Of a DNA stretch of 64,000 nucleotides, positions 19,701-26,543 are shown in pieces (position 1 is the stretch's first letter; the number at the start of each line of letters is the position of its first letter). The notes below the pieces were generated by a model, which was given only the letters and a program-made list of their open reading frames with translations, searched no databases and was not told the DNA's origin. The translations under genes were made by a program, and so were the position numbers. Source of the stretch: Euryarchaeota archaeon UBA557 (GTDB lineage Archaea > Thermoplasmatota > Poseidoniia > Poseidoniales > Thalassarchaeaceae); NCBI GenBank assembly GCA_002503285.1, contig DARI01000008.1:1-64000 (forward strand). Reading direction: 5' to 3'.

Positions 19701-19714
19701 AAAATCCCATTCAT
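10772..19714 (-). CDS. Giant surface protein: calcium repeats, transglutaminase-like domain, DUF4129-like tail
   Basis: A 2980-residue exported protein. A signal/anchor (about residues 17-38) is followed by many thrombospondin type 3-like calcium repeats (DTDGDGIPD type, roughly residues 45-760). A transglutaminase/protease-like domain lies near 930-1050, with candidate catalytic Cys968 (GSCDEFTS) and His1016 (WWAEVHL). The place usually held by Asp reads GWIPFEA, so Glu. About 1700 residues of Ig-like or carboxypeptidase-regulatory-like beta repeats follow. A membrane helix (about 2825-2850) and a cytoplasmic DUF4129-like domain (ELLAAGDEVRSSIFICYQN onward) end the protein. Likely role: surface protein cross-linking or adhesion, calcium stabilised. 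The 980-residue surface protein is encoded 77 bases upstream on the same strand. Confidence 0.85.
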   Translation of the reverse strand: MNGILLNSDANIINRKKKSAVFFSIIMVFSSFLAMEYGIWEAMATTDQDGDGLSYGIEFFINTQPQDFDTDNDGLPDGWEWQYGLDPLSSVGNNGSTGDPDLDSLTNLNEYLYSIPSNWDFSGTPNVLDNGVWWNGTVPVSNWDEESAMQLLQGSGSDGFDEDPMGNICTDSFDNDKDGLVDSFDNDKDGDADCSSDDDDGDGLIDEDRNGWDTDGDGMPDGWEVAHNLDPTSNSNMDGTFGDPDNDGLINLYEYVNPAWNTRNGSTFPPTQYFRPGPDNMTFTTSPCNPMLELGPGGCQFLTAEVDGITQTDPQNNDTDLDGLNDSYEALTLLTDPTSPDTDGDGINDGIEVNGQYGDPEQGSNPLDNNTDGDYLEDGEEDLNGNGLIDVGETDPTRIEDDGDFDGDGLQNWEENLTCTLWNLADSDGGGATDGEELDFMRATDPCMSYVNLEFSILNYDISTKELTLNSTEGINPNPIDWRQIDYPMAYYNNTSGDLTGFRFVSIFGNTLRGIDLDVPLGTSSIIITNGSWCWNATVGAINDPHCDDDYSDLDSDGLADWEELVGTWGYISNINMSDSDGDGVNDLSEIQNFTDPLEPCDNILDSDMDGLNNYFENNTGCSLSFGITQGNLTQDSYITLWNQSDSDNGGVTDGQEYLDGTNPQNNPNDDINPTDTDGDGIPDTIEQDIGTNWLDPDTDGGGVPDGQECPESFWTNDCVDAPTDPFNSSDDISYNSLFFSAFNLSSGLDTGMKHYWRWHTYDSYTGVSWGVNSSLVGNTLITPSSNISQGVADPSFWNSSSALDWELVYQDGIMSPGIELISPYNSYEFVSWSDASAGLNFSNYTRDIIIDNSNIENLYVSAPEIILGTQIRDNSTIFSGSSYATSLPESYLNDYGLEVNNITQQIINTSGAVSAWDKIIAIQDFIINGNETITFLRNHDGSSRPNNTGMDSDISNWILTSSFEGSCDEFTSLFTVMLRHAGMPTRKVTGFSGGEWTGKSYDVYGGDFTWWAEVHLQTNQNQGNLDLGWIPFEACPPMSLVEVLDESWSPDSLKRDLNFGQNISVEGTLQFVSNSTSVSDITLSLYLVSPLDISDIPGSAAILEYLVATTTSDSNGFFNLSGLPAEILSPGYASLVIQTSKKNYVGNQGISFSWTINITDDVNLSILDPFPVEQPMIGVGVNTTISGQMSWKNDPKIDPTTVDNLQLELIYSTSLDGNVELISDVGPGGYFEFIIPLQDQEPLGLINASLEFSGWHQDDMNNDSNPTYHAMPNIYSFMFEVTPSPNMTVVLESINSNNSIIDINSNIFLNGSVLSRGLSQDALNGTLYLDMRKSDFNGPFIGIKSWQLNNSSWIDGPGNFSINWLFNASEVPIPAGPVEVRIRFDADLLTSNDQEIFTDIYGIRSDIFFNYSLASKMRGIAAEVDVILTDHTGTSLANFEGNYRLEFNGDEVWNITDPTNPKLLVGWTPDLATIPDDYNWSLFYNGSKWLNPNNSIDEIRIKGRGNVTTNLGFEWSQGGNPSSQNWVTGFTNDIMSNNPIIGNNSSITLSLHVPTDLPPTPDGFPSPPTIYVLSSDWIDTQTGEYNLSFIMPGDVGSGAYELYLELDFNLNPPAGGIFYQDTSPVLVNAGIQTEFIVELNSSVAIVTAGNTLNLNASISDLADSSRLSDITVELYFDWGGNAQQLLDSTISNSDGNALFDPIIPVNTVPGYYQIRILAPDDIDDNLTDINAGRWLEGEDYANLTVRVGSIIEIDSIPAEVTALQYFTVSGRVMDSVDANRTVQGPVEIEIFFLDDPNEILITDFTTSNNGSFTVSVPTDVLGNGVTSGVRTLIISVVNDSSPFYLSGTGDTSILVRGIPNFIETTPLINTVIDRGTSVTIGGRLVEFSDNNINLNGLEVAAKFHETWLDNNITDNQGNVNFDFLIPNNHPLGLVNVTLFFNGSSTLNSIFEIINTISIRSSTSIQIYPITANPLPGEFFNVTGSLISSNGSSVTNRQGALLSPALTFSINDELDTFTVSSLSFSDDGNWSGIIRLDLTFSRGVNEIKVIYTPDVNYYESSENVSIFSSRGYSLLTILDPSDLDSDSRTIRGESVSINISIIDNAGNPVPSVPYDVSIEGLLVSTSNTDLEGFSTTILNIDQFTKVGPLKITVSFNGINSTIGLLGDEAWTRIIILAPTNLNVLRVEGEFIAGEKITFSGILTDEHSDSLFTDESPSGGIIHLFINDIDVGPLYTTQSNGTTRSWSIVYDIPEDINYGLHKATMKFLGGFTWVNPMGQGDSLNPEYYLPSSDTIDFNISQVSKVIITTSITDVDRNDLVLIEGQFTDLVNRPIPDRSLNAYIDEQLLTELFVNETGFFSIYVPISPNMKLGPRIISVEFMGEEFILPSNSSTVFIVHGPVYPIVNELQPIAVGDILEITGLVKDNLQDGFLSNHTLELFVDDVLIGITTSNNEGYWYYDYIIPETLEIGNHTFIVLSPEQGYHRQGIFETNLTVAYHTKISLSLGSQYATRGDNWNFTGRLYEDDTQFQMGLQERNILVLLDGIEISTIISNDDGTFNYNHTLGYQISRGMHEFKFSFVGELLYLSTNTNITTFVNSDIQIEILPITHTIVRSSSTQPIKIQGFAREIGGQFSIFENLSINLFLGNSNLPLKSDPWVNSGTLNFQIISTAQQFMLPGINTLDLIIESDGNRYLNGASIQIDVLVLVQIDFDFSDLNLVNGQRILQGSVNLTANDTGEMLPDVSMSALLLNGSTTHFSSTKLTDENGRFNFEFKALSPLPPLSDKLIWGDLNVQISSNSIFIDPISLSNLALQGDIEIIYEESDSENILSPFILIIGSMLILSLLITSFIVYGRRKKSELSEIANIFSYASELLAAGDEVRSSIFICYQNLCEVLMQRGFLRRGFETVREFELAIRTALPEIREESLIALDRIFEEARYSSHILGENHRSNATLALTSVVNEINSLEEIPSRENEIILDIK
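19146..19205. repeat. 33-base tandem duplication inside a calcium repeat
   Basis: The 33-base unit starting CCATCCTTATCATTATC at 19146 is followed at 19179 by a second copy identical over 27 bases. In the protein this doubles SFDNDKDG(LVD). Identity at the nucleotide level points to a recent slippage duplication within the thrombospondin type 3 array. Confidence 0.85.
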
Positions 19715-19791
19715 GATGCTATCCTCATTTCTAGGGGGTTATATAATGGTCTTAAGAAGAATGGAGCGTCGTTCGGACAGTTGGTGATTTT

Positions 19792-22734
19792 TTACACAAG
19801 TTCGATGTCTTCTTCCTCATATCTATCTATCGAGTTATCAATCTCCTCCAAAATTGGTTCTGGAATTTCGGGCATTTGATCTACTTCATTATTATTATTT
19901 TCCGTAGCAGATATCACTTCCAAGTATGCCATTTGGGCAGCCCATTTTCTTTTATTCATACGGCTTTGAATACCTGCAAATAATAGTAAAACTCCGACTA
20001 GACCTAAAATCATAGTTGATAATCTCGGATGAGTCAATTCATTTAGTATTATTTCAGTTACTGAAGAAATTTCAATAACTGCATCTAGAGTAAATTTAGC
20101 TGTATAATCATCGGAAAAACTTTGCTGAGTATCAAGAGGCGATGCAGAAATTATGATTGGTATCTTATCACCATTATTGGAATTACTAGGGACAGTTATA
20201 TCAATTGTAAAAGTCTCTTCTTCGAAAGCCTCTAGTTCTATTAGTGGAGATCCGGATTTGCCTTCTATTGAGATAATCCAACCAGTGGCTTCGATTTCAG
20301 AATTTAATAATACAGTCATTGGAGTATTTGCCTTATTTCTGACCTTCATCTGAATTGAATATGATTCTCCAGGAATAAAACGAGATACAGGAGATACTTG
20401 GACTATCTCAAGATTTGGATCTGAAGCTTCAACCTCAAATGTCATAGGCAAATCAAAGTAACGAGGATTTTTATCTTCAGTATCCTCTATTATTCTGAGA
20501 TAAACAGTATGATTGCCCACTTCTACCTGATTTGTCAATGTTACCGTTACAAATACTTCAGTATAATCATTGGGTCCAAGAGTAACTCTTGGGACAGAGT
20601 TGCCATCTTTATCTTTAATTGTAAATTGCCACTGACCATAAAGTGGGTTTAAATCCAAATTTTTATTTAATGATGCTGGATTTTGAATTCTCCAAAGAGT
20701 AGATGGTTGATCATTTTCCATAGTATTAAGAATTCTGGCCCTTAAATCCACAGTTGGTTTATCCATATCTGGTGCGCATAAAGAAACTTCGATGTGCCCC
20801 AAAGGAGTTCCGTCGCAATCTTGTGAGATTTCAGCCCTTATACCAAATGTTCTCTGAATAGTGAAAATTATAGTAGATCTCAATGAGGCATTGCCTTCAC
20901 TGATTATTTCTAATTCTATCTGTCCGATATCTGAGTCCTCCCTATCGTCAGAGGGCTTTACACTAAATTTTAGGATTTGAGTAGAGTGCCTTTCTAATAA
21001 TGATACGTGAAAGGTTCCATCTCCTTCATCCTCTAGTATTCGTTCTCCTGTATCATTATCGAATACTTGAAAAATAGCTTTTGAACGTTTTAGAATATCT
21101 ATTCTAAATGAGTCTGCATCAAAACCAGTATTAAAAATCTCCAACAAGAATGGATTAAATTCACCATATTCTACATATCTTGGTATATCTTGGTTAATTG
21201 CATCGCCTCTGGTTGAATTTGCTATTGCAACATCATGTTCTTCAGACCAAAGAGAAATTTCGGGAGGTTGGTAAACATCGATTTTTTCCAAATCCAATTC
21301 AAGAGTATCTTGATGGACAACTGTTAGAACTCCTTCTACTGTAGCTTCTGCAATTGCTCTTATTTTTATCTTGCCCGGCGTAGTGCTTAGATCATCGGGT
21401 GCAGTAATTGATAGAATTGGATTTAATACATCGCCCCCTTGACTTAATGTATAACCACCAGGGGAGTCGAATTCTACAAGCCATGAGCTTCCTAAATTTG
21501 TAATAACTTCCAGTTCAACCTGCATAGATTTAGTTGAGTCTCCTCTGTGGACTAACTGGAGAGGAATGGGCGTAGTCTCACCTGGTGCTATAAATTCAAT
21601 ATAATTATCAAATCGATGATTTACTGCTACCCCCCATTGTAGCATTTTTATTGTTTCATGCTCAATAACAATAGTATTACCTTGAATGTCTGAGACTTCT
21701 AGTTCGATTGAGTAATCGCCCGATGTAAGGCCGCTCGGATACGTCCAAATATATTTTCCAAATATTCCTGCACTAGTATCTTCAATATCTGCATCGGGCA
21801 ACAATTGGATTTTTTCACGAATTTTGTAAACGCCATTTGGGTCCCTCACCAAAAGTTCAACAGCGGCAATGTCATATCTTCCAAAGGCACTTTTTACGTC
21901 AAATGTAAATTGCATTGCCCTCTCAGAAACTATATCATTTGGGTACCATTCTAATTCCGGCCCTTCAACTAATTCAGAACCTTCTCTTTGTACAAGAACT
22001 AAACTATCAGCCATTGCATTGGCGTTAACTTCCATACTTGAAAATCTATTGCCATCGCCATCAATTTCATTCCATGCAATTTCAGCTTCACAAGAGGAGA
22101 ATAAACCTCCGCCATCGCAATTATCCATTGATGCTTCTATGATAATTTCTAATCTTCCATCTTTAGAAACAGAAAATTGTTCCCTAGATCCAACACTTAC
22201 TTCAAACACCTCATAATCGAAATCTTCACAACTGCTACCTATTCCAGAATTGCAGGCATCAAACTTCAATGTAACAGAACCTATTGTGGAGCCTGATGCT
22301 TTCATAGTGACTGTCCAATCTACAGTAGAGCCGCTAGGTCCTGAAGCCCTTAAGAATAAATTTAATGGAATGTAATAATTATTGCTACCTTGTAGACTAC
22401 GTGTTGTGAAGTCCAAGGTGGACCTAAGTTTAGCCGTAGAGAATTGAACGGCGTTATCTAATGCATCAGCAGTTGCTTGCCCTCCATCTTCTGGAATTTT
22501 AGTCGTAATTAATCCATCACCATCGGAGGATCCATTATTATCGTTTTCTGCAAAATATAACCTATACAAATTAGTATCCTGAGAGTTTTCATATTTTTTG
22601 TTTTCTTGGTAATTAAGTTCTAAATTGGAGGTTGAGGCGATATAAATCGGTGCTAAAATTAATAATGCGAGAAAAACAGCGATTAGAGTACTTTTGTTAC
22701 GTCCAACAGATGTGTAATAGTTCTCCATACCCAT
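19792..22734 (-). CDS. Large membrane-anchored surface protein
   Basis: 980 residues. A hydrophobic signal/anchor occupies about residues 14-34 (STLIAVFLALLILAPIYIAS). A long beta-rich ectodomain follows, and a membrane helix near 905-925 (TMILGLVGVLLLFAG) leads to a basic-then-acidic cytoplasmic tail. The ectodomain contains repeated units resembling NEW3/CARDB-type Ig-like folds (VRNKANTPMTVLLNSEI; LVHRGDSTKSMQVELEV) and a cysteine pair-bearing stretch (DNCDGGGLFSSCEAEIAW). No enzyme motif is seen. It lies 77 bases upstream of the giant transglutaminase-like protein on the same strand, so the two are probably co-expressed surface components; a substrate or scaffold relationship is possible but only inferred. 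Confidence 0.8.
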   Translation of the reverse strand: MGMENYYTSVGRNKSTLIAVFLALLILAPIYIASTSNLELNYQENKKYENSQDTNLYRLYFAENDNNGSSDGDGLITTKIPEDGGQATADALDNAVQFSTAKLRSTLDFTTRSLQGSNNYYIPLNLFLRASGPSGSTVDWTVTMKASGSTIGSVTLKFDACNSGIGSSCEDFDYEVFEVSVGSREQFSVSKDGRLEIIIEASMDNCDGGGLFSSCEAEIAWNEIDGDGNRFSSMEVNANAMADSLVLVQREGSELVEGPELEWYPNDIVSERAMQFTFDVKSAFGRYDIAAVELLVRDPNGVYKIREKIQLLPDADIEDTSAGIFGKYIWTYPSGLTSGDYSIELEVSDIQGNTIVIEHETIKMLQWGVAVNHRFDNYIEFIAPGETTPIPLQLVHRGDSTKSMQVELEVITNLGSSWLVEFDSPGGYTLSQGGDVLNPILSITAPDDLSTTPGKIKIRAIAEATVEGVLTVVHQDTLELDLEKIDVYQPPEISLWSEEHDVAIANSTRGDAINQDIPRYVEYGEFNPFLLEIFNTGFDADSFRIDILKRSKAIFQVFDNDTGERILEDEGDGTFHVSLLERHSTQILKFSVKPSDDREDSDIGQIELEIISEGNASLRSTIIFTIQRTFGIRAEISQDCDGTPLGHIEVSLCAPDMDKPTVDLRARILNTMENDQPSTLWRIQNPASLNKNLDLNPLYGQWQFTIKDKDGNSVPRVTLGPNDYTEVFVTVTLTNQVEVGNHTVYLRIIEDTEDKNPRYFDLPMTFEVEASDPNLEIVQVSPVSRFIPGESYSIQMKVRNKANTPMTVLLNSEIEATGWIISIEGKSGSPLIELEAFEEETFTIDITVPSNSNNGDKIPIIISASPLDTQQSFSDDYTAKFTLDAVIEISSVTEIILNELTHPRLSTMILGLVGVLLLFAGIQSRMNKRKWAAQMAYLEVISATENNNNEVDQMPEIPEPILEEIDNSIDRYEEEDIELV

Positions 22735-22844
22735 CCGATATAATCAAATTGTTAAAACGTTCGGGACAATAGTACTAGATATGCATCAAATATTGCATTA
22801 AATTATCAGTTCGATTCAAAGCAGGAAGCCTCGGCGCTAGGCTT

Positions 22845-22929
22845 GCTGGGATACCCGAGCGGTCAAAGGGGCCGGACTTAAGCTCCGGTGGCAAGGCCTT
22901 CGTGGGTTCAAATCCCACTCCCAGCACCA
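22845..22929 (+). tRNA. tRNA-Leu (anticodon UAA), CCA encoded
   Basis: The acceptor stem GCTGGGA pairs with TCCCAGC, followed by discriminator A and an encoded CCA (22927-22929). T8 and A9 follow the acceptor. The anticodon stem CCGGA/TCCGG encloses loop CTTAAGC, so the anticodon is TAA and reads UUA and UUG leucine codons. A long variable arm marks it as type II, as expected for leucine. The T arm is GTGGG-TTCAAAT-CCCAC. No intron is needed. It ends 12 bases before the stop codon of folB on the other strand. Confidence 0.97.
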
Positions 22930-22941
22930 TTTTATGTATTA

Positions 22942-23337
22942 TTACTTATTTCTGGACATAGAATATCCTATTTTTCCAGATTTTAATATATCTATTTTTG
23001 ATATTACTAACGTAGCACCTTGGACTTGATTAGGAGACAATACTTCATCCATAATGCATTTGCCCAAAGTTTCAAGAAGAGAAAATCTATTATTATCAAT
23101 TATTGAATCTAATACTTCTATAAGATATTCATAATTAAGAACATTATTAATATCGTCATCAAATGCATTATTTAGCATAGATATCTTAACATAAAGGTCA
23201 AAACTTAGTCTCTGAGGAACACCTTTTTCATAATCATGTATTCCAATATCAATATTTCTTATTACATCTTCCATGAAAATTATATCATATGATTTATCAT
23301 CACTAATATTAGGTGTAAACATATTATTCTTTATCAT
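22942..23337 (-). CDS. folB: Dihydroneopterin aldolase-like protein (FolB)
   Basis: 131 residues, the usual FolB length. The family converts dihydroneopterin to 6-hydroxymethyldihydropterin and glycolaldehyde in folate synthesis. Visible signatures are GIHDYEKGVPQRLSFDL (about residues 32-48, with the substrate-contacting Glu), the central LNYEYLIEVLDS, SLLETLGKCI and the ISKID strand carrying the likely catalytic Lys. The start ATG at 23337 lies two bases after the stop of the reductase gene upstream on the same strand, so the two form an operon. The gene looks bacterial-type; archaea commonly use a different aldolase (MptD) at this step. Together with folP at 51269 it points to a partly bacterial-style folate pathway. 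Confidence 0.85.
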   Translation of the reverse strand: MIKNNMFTPNISDDKSYDIIFMEDVIRNIDIGIHDYEKGVPQRLSFDLYVKISMLNNAFDDDINNVLNYEYLIEVLDSIIDNNRFSLLETLGKCIMDEVLSPNQVQGATLVISKIDILKSGKIGYSMSRNK

Positions 23338-23339
23338 AA

Positions 23340-24101
23340 TTAATCCTCCGTTTCAAATAAAACATCTCGCTTCCTTGACAAGAATCTTTCTCCGCAATCT
23401 ACGTAGATAATTTGACCAGTTATTGCCCTTGCACTTATTAAAAATGATACTGCTTGGGCTATATCACTTGGGCTTGGTCCAAAACCTAAAGGAGATTCAT
23501 TTTGAGCTTTATTAAAGCCAATTGTAGATTGGTCCTCACTAGGCATCGTATGCCCGGGAGCTACTGCATTGATCCTTATATTGGGGGCTAGGCCACGAGC
23601 AAGAGCATCAGTTAATCCCAATAATGCATATCTAGATGCAGTATATGATATGTGGTCCGCAGATGGGTTAGCAATCTTCTGATCGAGGATATTTACGACC
23701 GACGCTCTTTTGTCATTTTGAGTTGCTTTTGATAGTTCTTTAATTAGTAAAGCAGGCGCTTTAGCATTAATATTCATGTGCGAATCCCATAAATTCGAGG
23801 TTAAATTAGATATATCATCATAAATAAACATAGATGCATTATTAACTAAGCCAGAAATTCTACCAAGACTAGATTCAACATCATTGATTAAATTTGATGC
23901 AGAGTCTGAATTCGAAAGATCGGCGTGAAAAATTTCAGAATTCCCTCCTTCGCAATTTATCTTATTTGATAATTCTAGTGCTGCTTGATGTGAATTATTG
24001 TAATGAATAGCGATTGAATATCCTTCGGATGCAAGCATTAAGGAAATGGCCCTACCAATTCTTTTTGATGCCCCTGTAATTAATACTGTACCTCTTCCCA
24101 T
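23340..24101 (-). CDS. Short-chain dehydrogenase, pteridine-reductase-like
   Basis: 253-residue SDR. The cofactor motif TGASKRIGRAI (about residues 9-19) has the Arg-containing form common in NADPH-using pteridine reductases. NNASMFIYDD is the NNAG-type motif. The catalytic region reads SYTASRYALLGLT, so the Lys of the usual YxxxK is Arg (codon AGA, at about 23630). It ends GQIIYVDCGER, a family-typical C-terminus. Its coupling with folB (two-base gap) suggests it reduces a dihydropterin or dihydrofolate, like FolM/PTR1; that substrate is inferred. The start is ATG at 24101. Whether the Lys-to-Arg change reduces activity is unknown. Confidence 0.8.
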   Translation of the reverse strand: MGRGTVLITGASKRIGRAISLMLASEGYSIAIHYNNSHQAALELSNKINCEGGNSEIFHADLSNSDSASNLINDVESSLGRISGLVNNASMFIYDDISNLTSNLWDSHMNINAKAPALLIKELSKATQNDKRASVVNILDQKIANPSADHISYTASRYALLGLTDALARGLAPNIRINAVAPGHTMPSEDQSTIGFNKAQNESPLGFGPSPSDIAQAVSFLISARAITGQIIYVDCGERFLSRKRDVLFETED

Positions 24102-24157
24102 AGTTTACCGAGGATCAGTTGCTTTTTACTACTTTTAGTTTAATTCGTAGAATAGAT

Positions 24158-25246
24158 ATGATAATGGTTAACTTTCAACGTCTACTCGGCACAACAATGG
24201 TGCCGCGACTACCAACAATTGAGTCGAGATCATCAGAAGATACATTAGCGTTAGATAAACACAAGCTTACTGCGTTGGAAAGAAGGAAAATGAATAGAAA
24301 AAGACTTCCTGAATGGTTCAAGACCTCATTACCGGTAGGCAAGGCTCAAGAAAGATTTAATGAGGCTAGGAATAATGTTCGTGAACATGGTTTGCATACA
24401 GTTTGTGAGGAAGCTAGATGTCCTAATATTCATGACTGTTGGGGCAGAGGTACAGCTACATTTATGGTGGCTGGAGAAGTTTGTACCAGGGGATGTAAGT
24501 TTTGTGCAGTTGGCACAGTAAAAAATCCTGAAAAATTAAATAAAGACGAACCACAAGAATTAGCAGATGCCATTAGAAGAATGGATTTAGATTATGCAGT
24601 TATCACTGTTGTCAATAGGGATGATTTAGAAGATGGAGGTGCAAATCATTACAGAGACTGCATAATTTCAGTAAAAAATACTACTCCAAATGTGGGATTA
24701 GAACTTTTATGTTCTGATTTGGATGGTAATTTAAATGCATTAAATATGTTATTAGACAAATTGCCAATCAAAGTTTTTGCACATAATGTAGAATGCGTAC
24801 GACGCCTAGATTCTAAAGTTAGAGATTCTCGAGCATCTTTCTCACAATCCCTAAAAATACTTTCTGAGGCGAGAAAATTACGACCCGATATTAAAATCAA
24901 AACGAGCATAATGGTAGGTTTAGGCGAGAATGATGATGAAGTTATTGAAGCAATGAAAGAATTAAGAAATATTGGAGTAGACATGATTACTCTTGGGCAG
25001 TATCTTCAGCCTAGTATCAAACACATACCTGTATCTCGATTTCCTAACCCTAGTCAATTTGCAAAATATGATTATGAAGCTAGAAAGATGGGATTTTCTG
25101 CTGTTGCAAGTGGCCCATTAGTAAGATCTTCCTACAGGGCAGGTTTACAATGGGAAGAATCGGAAGGAAGAGGGCGTGTATCAACTTTGGATAAAAATGG
25201 ATCAGCAATAAGTAATTTTCTTTATGAGGGCCAATTTGGAAATTAG
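24158..25246 (+). CDS. lipA: Lipoyl synthase
   Basis: A radical SAM enzyme that inserts two sulfurs into protein-bound octanoyl groups. The auxiliary-cluster motif CEEARCPNIHDC and the SAM-cluster motif CTRGCKFC are both present, and the C-terminal RSSYRA has the Ser that ligates the auxiliary cluster in this family. The start is uncertain: ATGs at 24158, 24164 and 24197 are all in frame and an ORF could extend to 24119; none has a strong ribosome site. The conserved core begins near LPEWFKTSLP. It heads a plus-strand cassette encoding a 2-oxoacid dehydrogenase complex and lipB, which supplies its substrate. It is divergent from the SDR-folB pair. Confidence 0.95.
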   Translation: MIMVNFQRLLGTTMVPRLPTIESRSSEDTLALDKHKLTALERRKMNRKRLPEWFKTSLPVGKAQERFNEARNNVREHGLHTVCEEARCPNIHDCWGRGTATFMVAGEVCTRGCKFCAVGTVKNPEKLNKDEPQELADAIRRMDLDYAVITVVNRDDLEDGGANHYRDCIISVKNTTPNVGLELLCSDLDGNLNALNMLLDKLPIKVFAHNVECVRRLDSKVRDSRASFSQSLKILSEARKLRPDIKIKTSIMVGLGENDDEVIEAMKELRNIGVDMITLGQYLQPSIKHIPVSRFPNPSQFAKYDYEARKMGFSAVASGPLVRSSYRAGLQWEESEGRGRVSTLDKNGSAISNFLYEGQFGN

Positions 25247-25289
25247 TTTTCCAAAGAATATATTATAACTAAGAGGCTGGGGTTAGTAT

Positions 25290-26534
25290 ATGTCAAGCGA
25301 GGAGGAAGGAAATATCACCATTCATGTTCCTGATGCTCCATTTAGGCCTGGAGATAATCCAGTTTTTGATAAATGGAAATGGTCTCCTGATGATCTGAAA
25401 AAACCTCCAATTGACTGTGAATCAGAAGAAACATCTGCCCATTCCAGAGGACTAGTCAGAGTAATAGATGATGAAGGAATGGCATATGGAGATTGGGATC
25501 CAAATCTGGAATATAAAGAAATATTACAAGGATTAAAACATATGGTGAGATTACGTATATTTGACGATAGAATGATGAAAATGCAGAGAACTGGAAAATT
25601 ATCTTTTTACATGCAATCATTAGGAGAGGAATGTATAGCAATAGCACAAACTATGGCGTTAGAGGAACAAGACTGGATATTTCCAACTTACAGGCAGCCA
25701 GGTGCTCAATTTGTTAGAGGTAGAAGTATGGTTAGCATGATATGCCATTGTATTGGTAATGTTGAAGATAATGTAAAGGGAAGGCAGATGCCAGTTCATT
25801 ATACTTACAAAAAAGGTAGGTTCATTTCAATTTCTAGCCCAGTAGGTACTCAATTTAGTCAAGCAGTTGGAGTAGCACTTGCATCAAAATATAAACAATT
25901 GAATGAAGTTACTATTACCTGGATTGGCGATGGTGCTTCTGCAGAAGGTGATTATCACTATGGACTTAATTTTGCTAGTGTCTATAAAGCACCAGTTATA
26001 TTAAATGTAGTAAATAATCATTGGGCGATTTCTACTCACTATAATATGGCGAGCGGATCGACAAATTTTGCCAGCAGAGGGCTTGCATATGAGATACCAT
26101 GTTTCAGAGTAGATGGAAATGACTTTTTGGCATTATATTCAGTTACTAAGTGGGCCAGAGAACGAGCCAAAATCGGATTAGGTGCCACACACATTGAAAT
26201 TTTGACATATAGGACCGGAGCGCATAGTAGCAGTGATGACCCATCTAGATATCGCCCCTCAAATGAACATGAATTTTGGCCCGGTGGAGATCCAATAGAA
26301 AGATTAAAAATACACCTAATAAAGAATTATGATTGGACAGATGAGAAGCATTTACAATTAGAGAATGAAATAGATGCGGAAGTAATTTTAGCATATAAAG
26401 AAGCCGTTAAACATGGAGATTTGGCTAATGGCCCATATCCATCATCAGATACAATCTTTACAGAAGTTTATGAAAATGTACCGTGGCACTTGCAAGAACA
26501 ATGGGATGAAATGAATAAATGGAAGGTGGATTAG
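25290..26534 (+). CDS. bkdAA: Branched-chain-type 2-oxoacid dehydrogenase E1 alpha
   Basis: 414 residues. The thiamine-diphosphate-dependent E1 component decarboxylates the 2-oxoacid. The TPP motif runs from WIGDGASAEGDYHYG to ILNVVNNHWAIS at about residues 210-245. Branched-chain-type signatures are FYMQSLGEECIAIA (about residue 108) and the phosphorylation-loop-like HSSSDDPSRYRPSNEHEFW (about 310-330), longer than in pyruvate-type E1. Substrate preference (branched-chain oxoacids over pyruvate) is inferred from these features. The E1 beta reading frame follows immediately. The start is ATG at 25290, 43 bases after lipA. Together they suggest oxidation of amino-acid-derived oxoacids. Confidence 0.93.
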   Translation: MSSEEEGNITIHVPDAPFRPGDNPVFDKWKWSPDDLKKPPIDCESEETSAHSRGLVRVIDDEGMAYGDWDPNLEYKEILQGLKHMVRLRIFDDRMMKMQRTGKLSFYMQSLGEECIAIAQTMALEEQDWIFPTYRQPGAQFVRGRSMVSMICHCIGNVEDNVKGRQMPVHYTYKKGRFISISSPVGTQFSQAVGVALASKYKQLNEVTITWIGDGASAEGDYHYGLNFASVYKAPVILNVVNNHWAISTHYNMASGSTNFASRGLAYEIPCFRVDGNDFLALYSVTKWARERAKIGLGATHIEILTYRTGAHSSSDDPSRYRPSNEHEFWPGGDPIERLKIHLIKNYDWTDEKHLQLENEIDAEVILAYKEAVKHGDLANGPYPSSDTIFTEVYENVPWHLQEQWDEMNKWKVD

Positions 26535-26543
26535 TTGGTTGAA

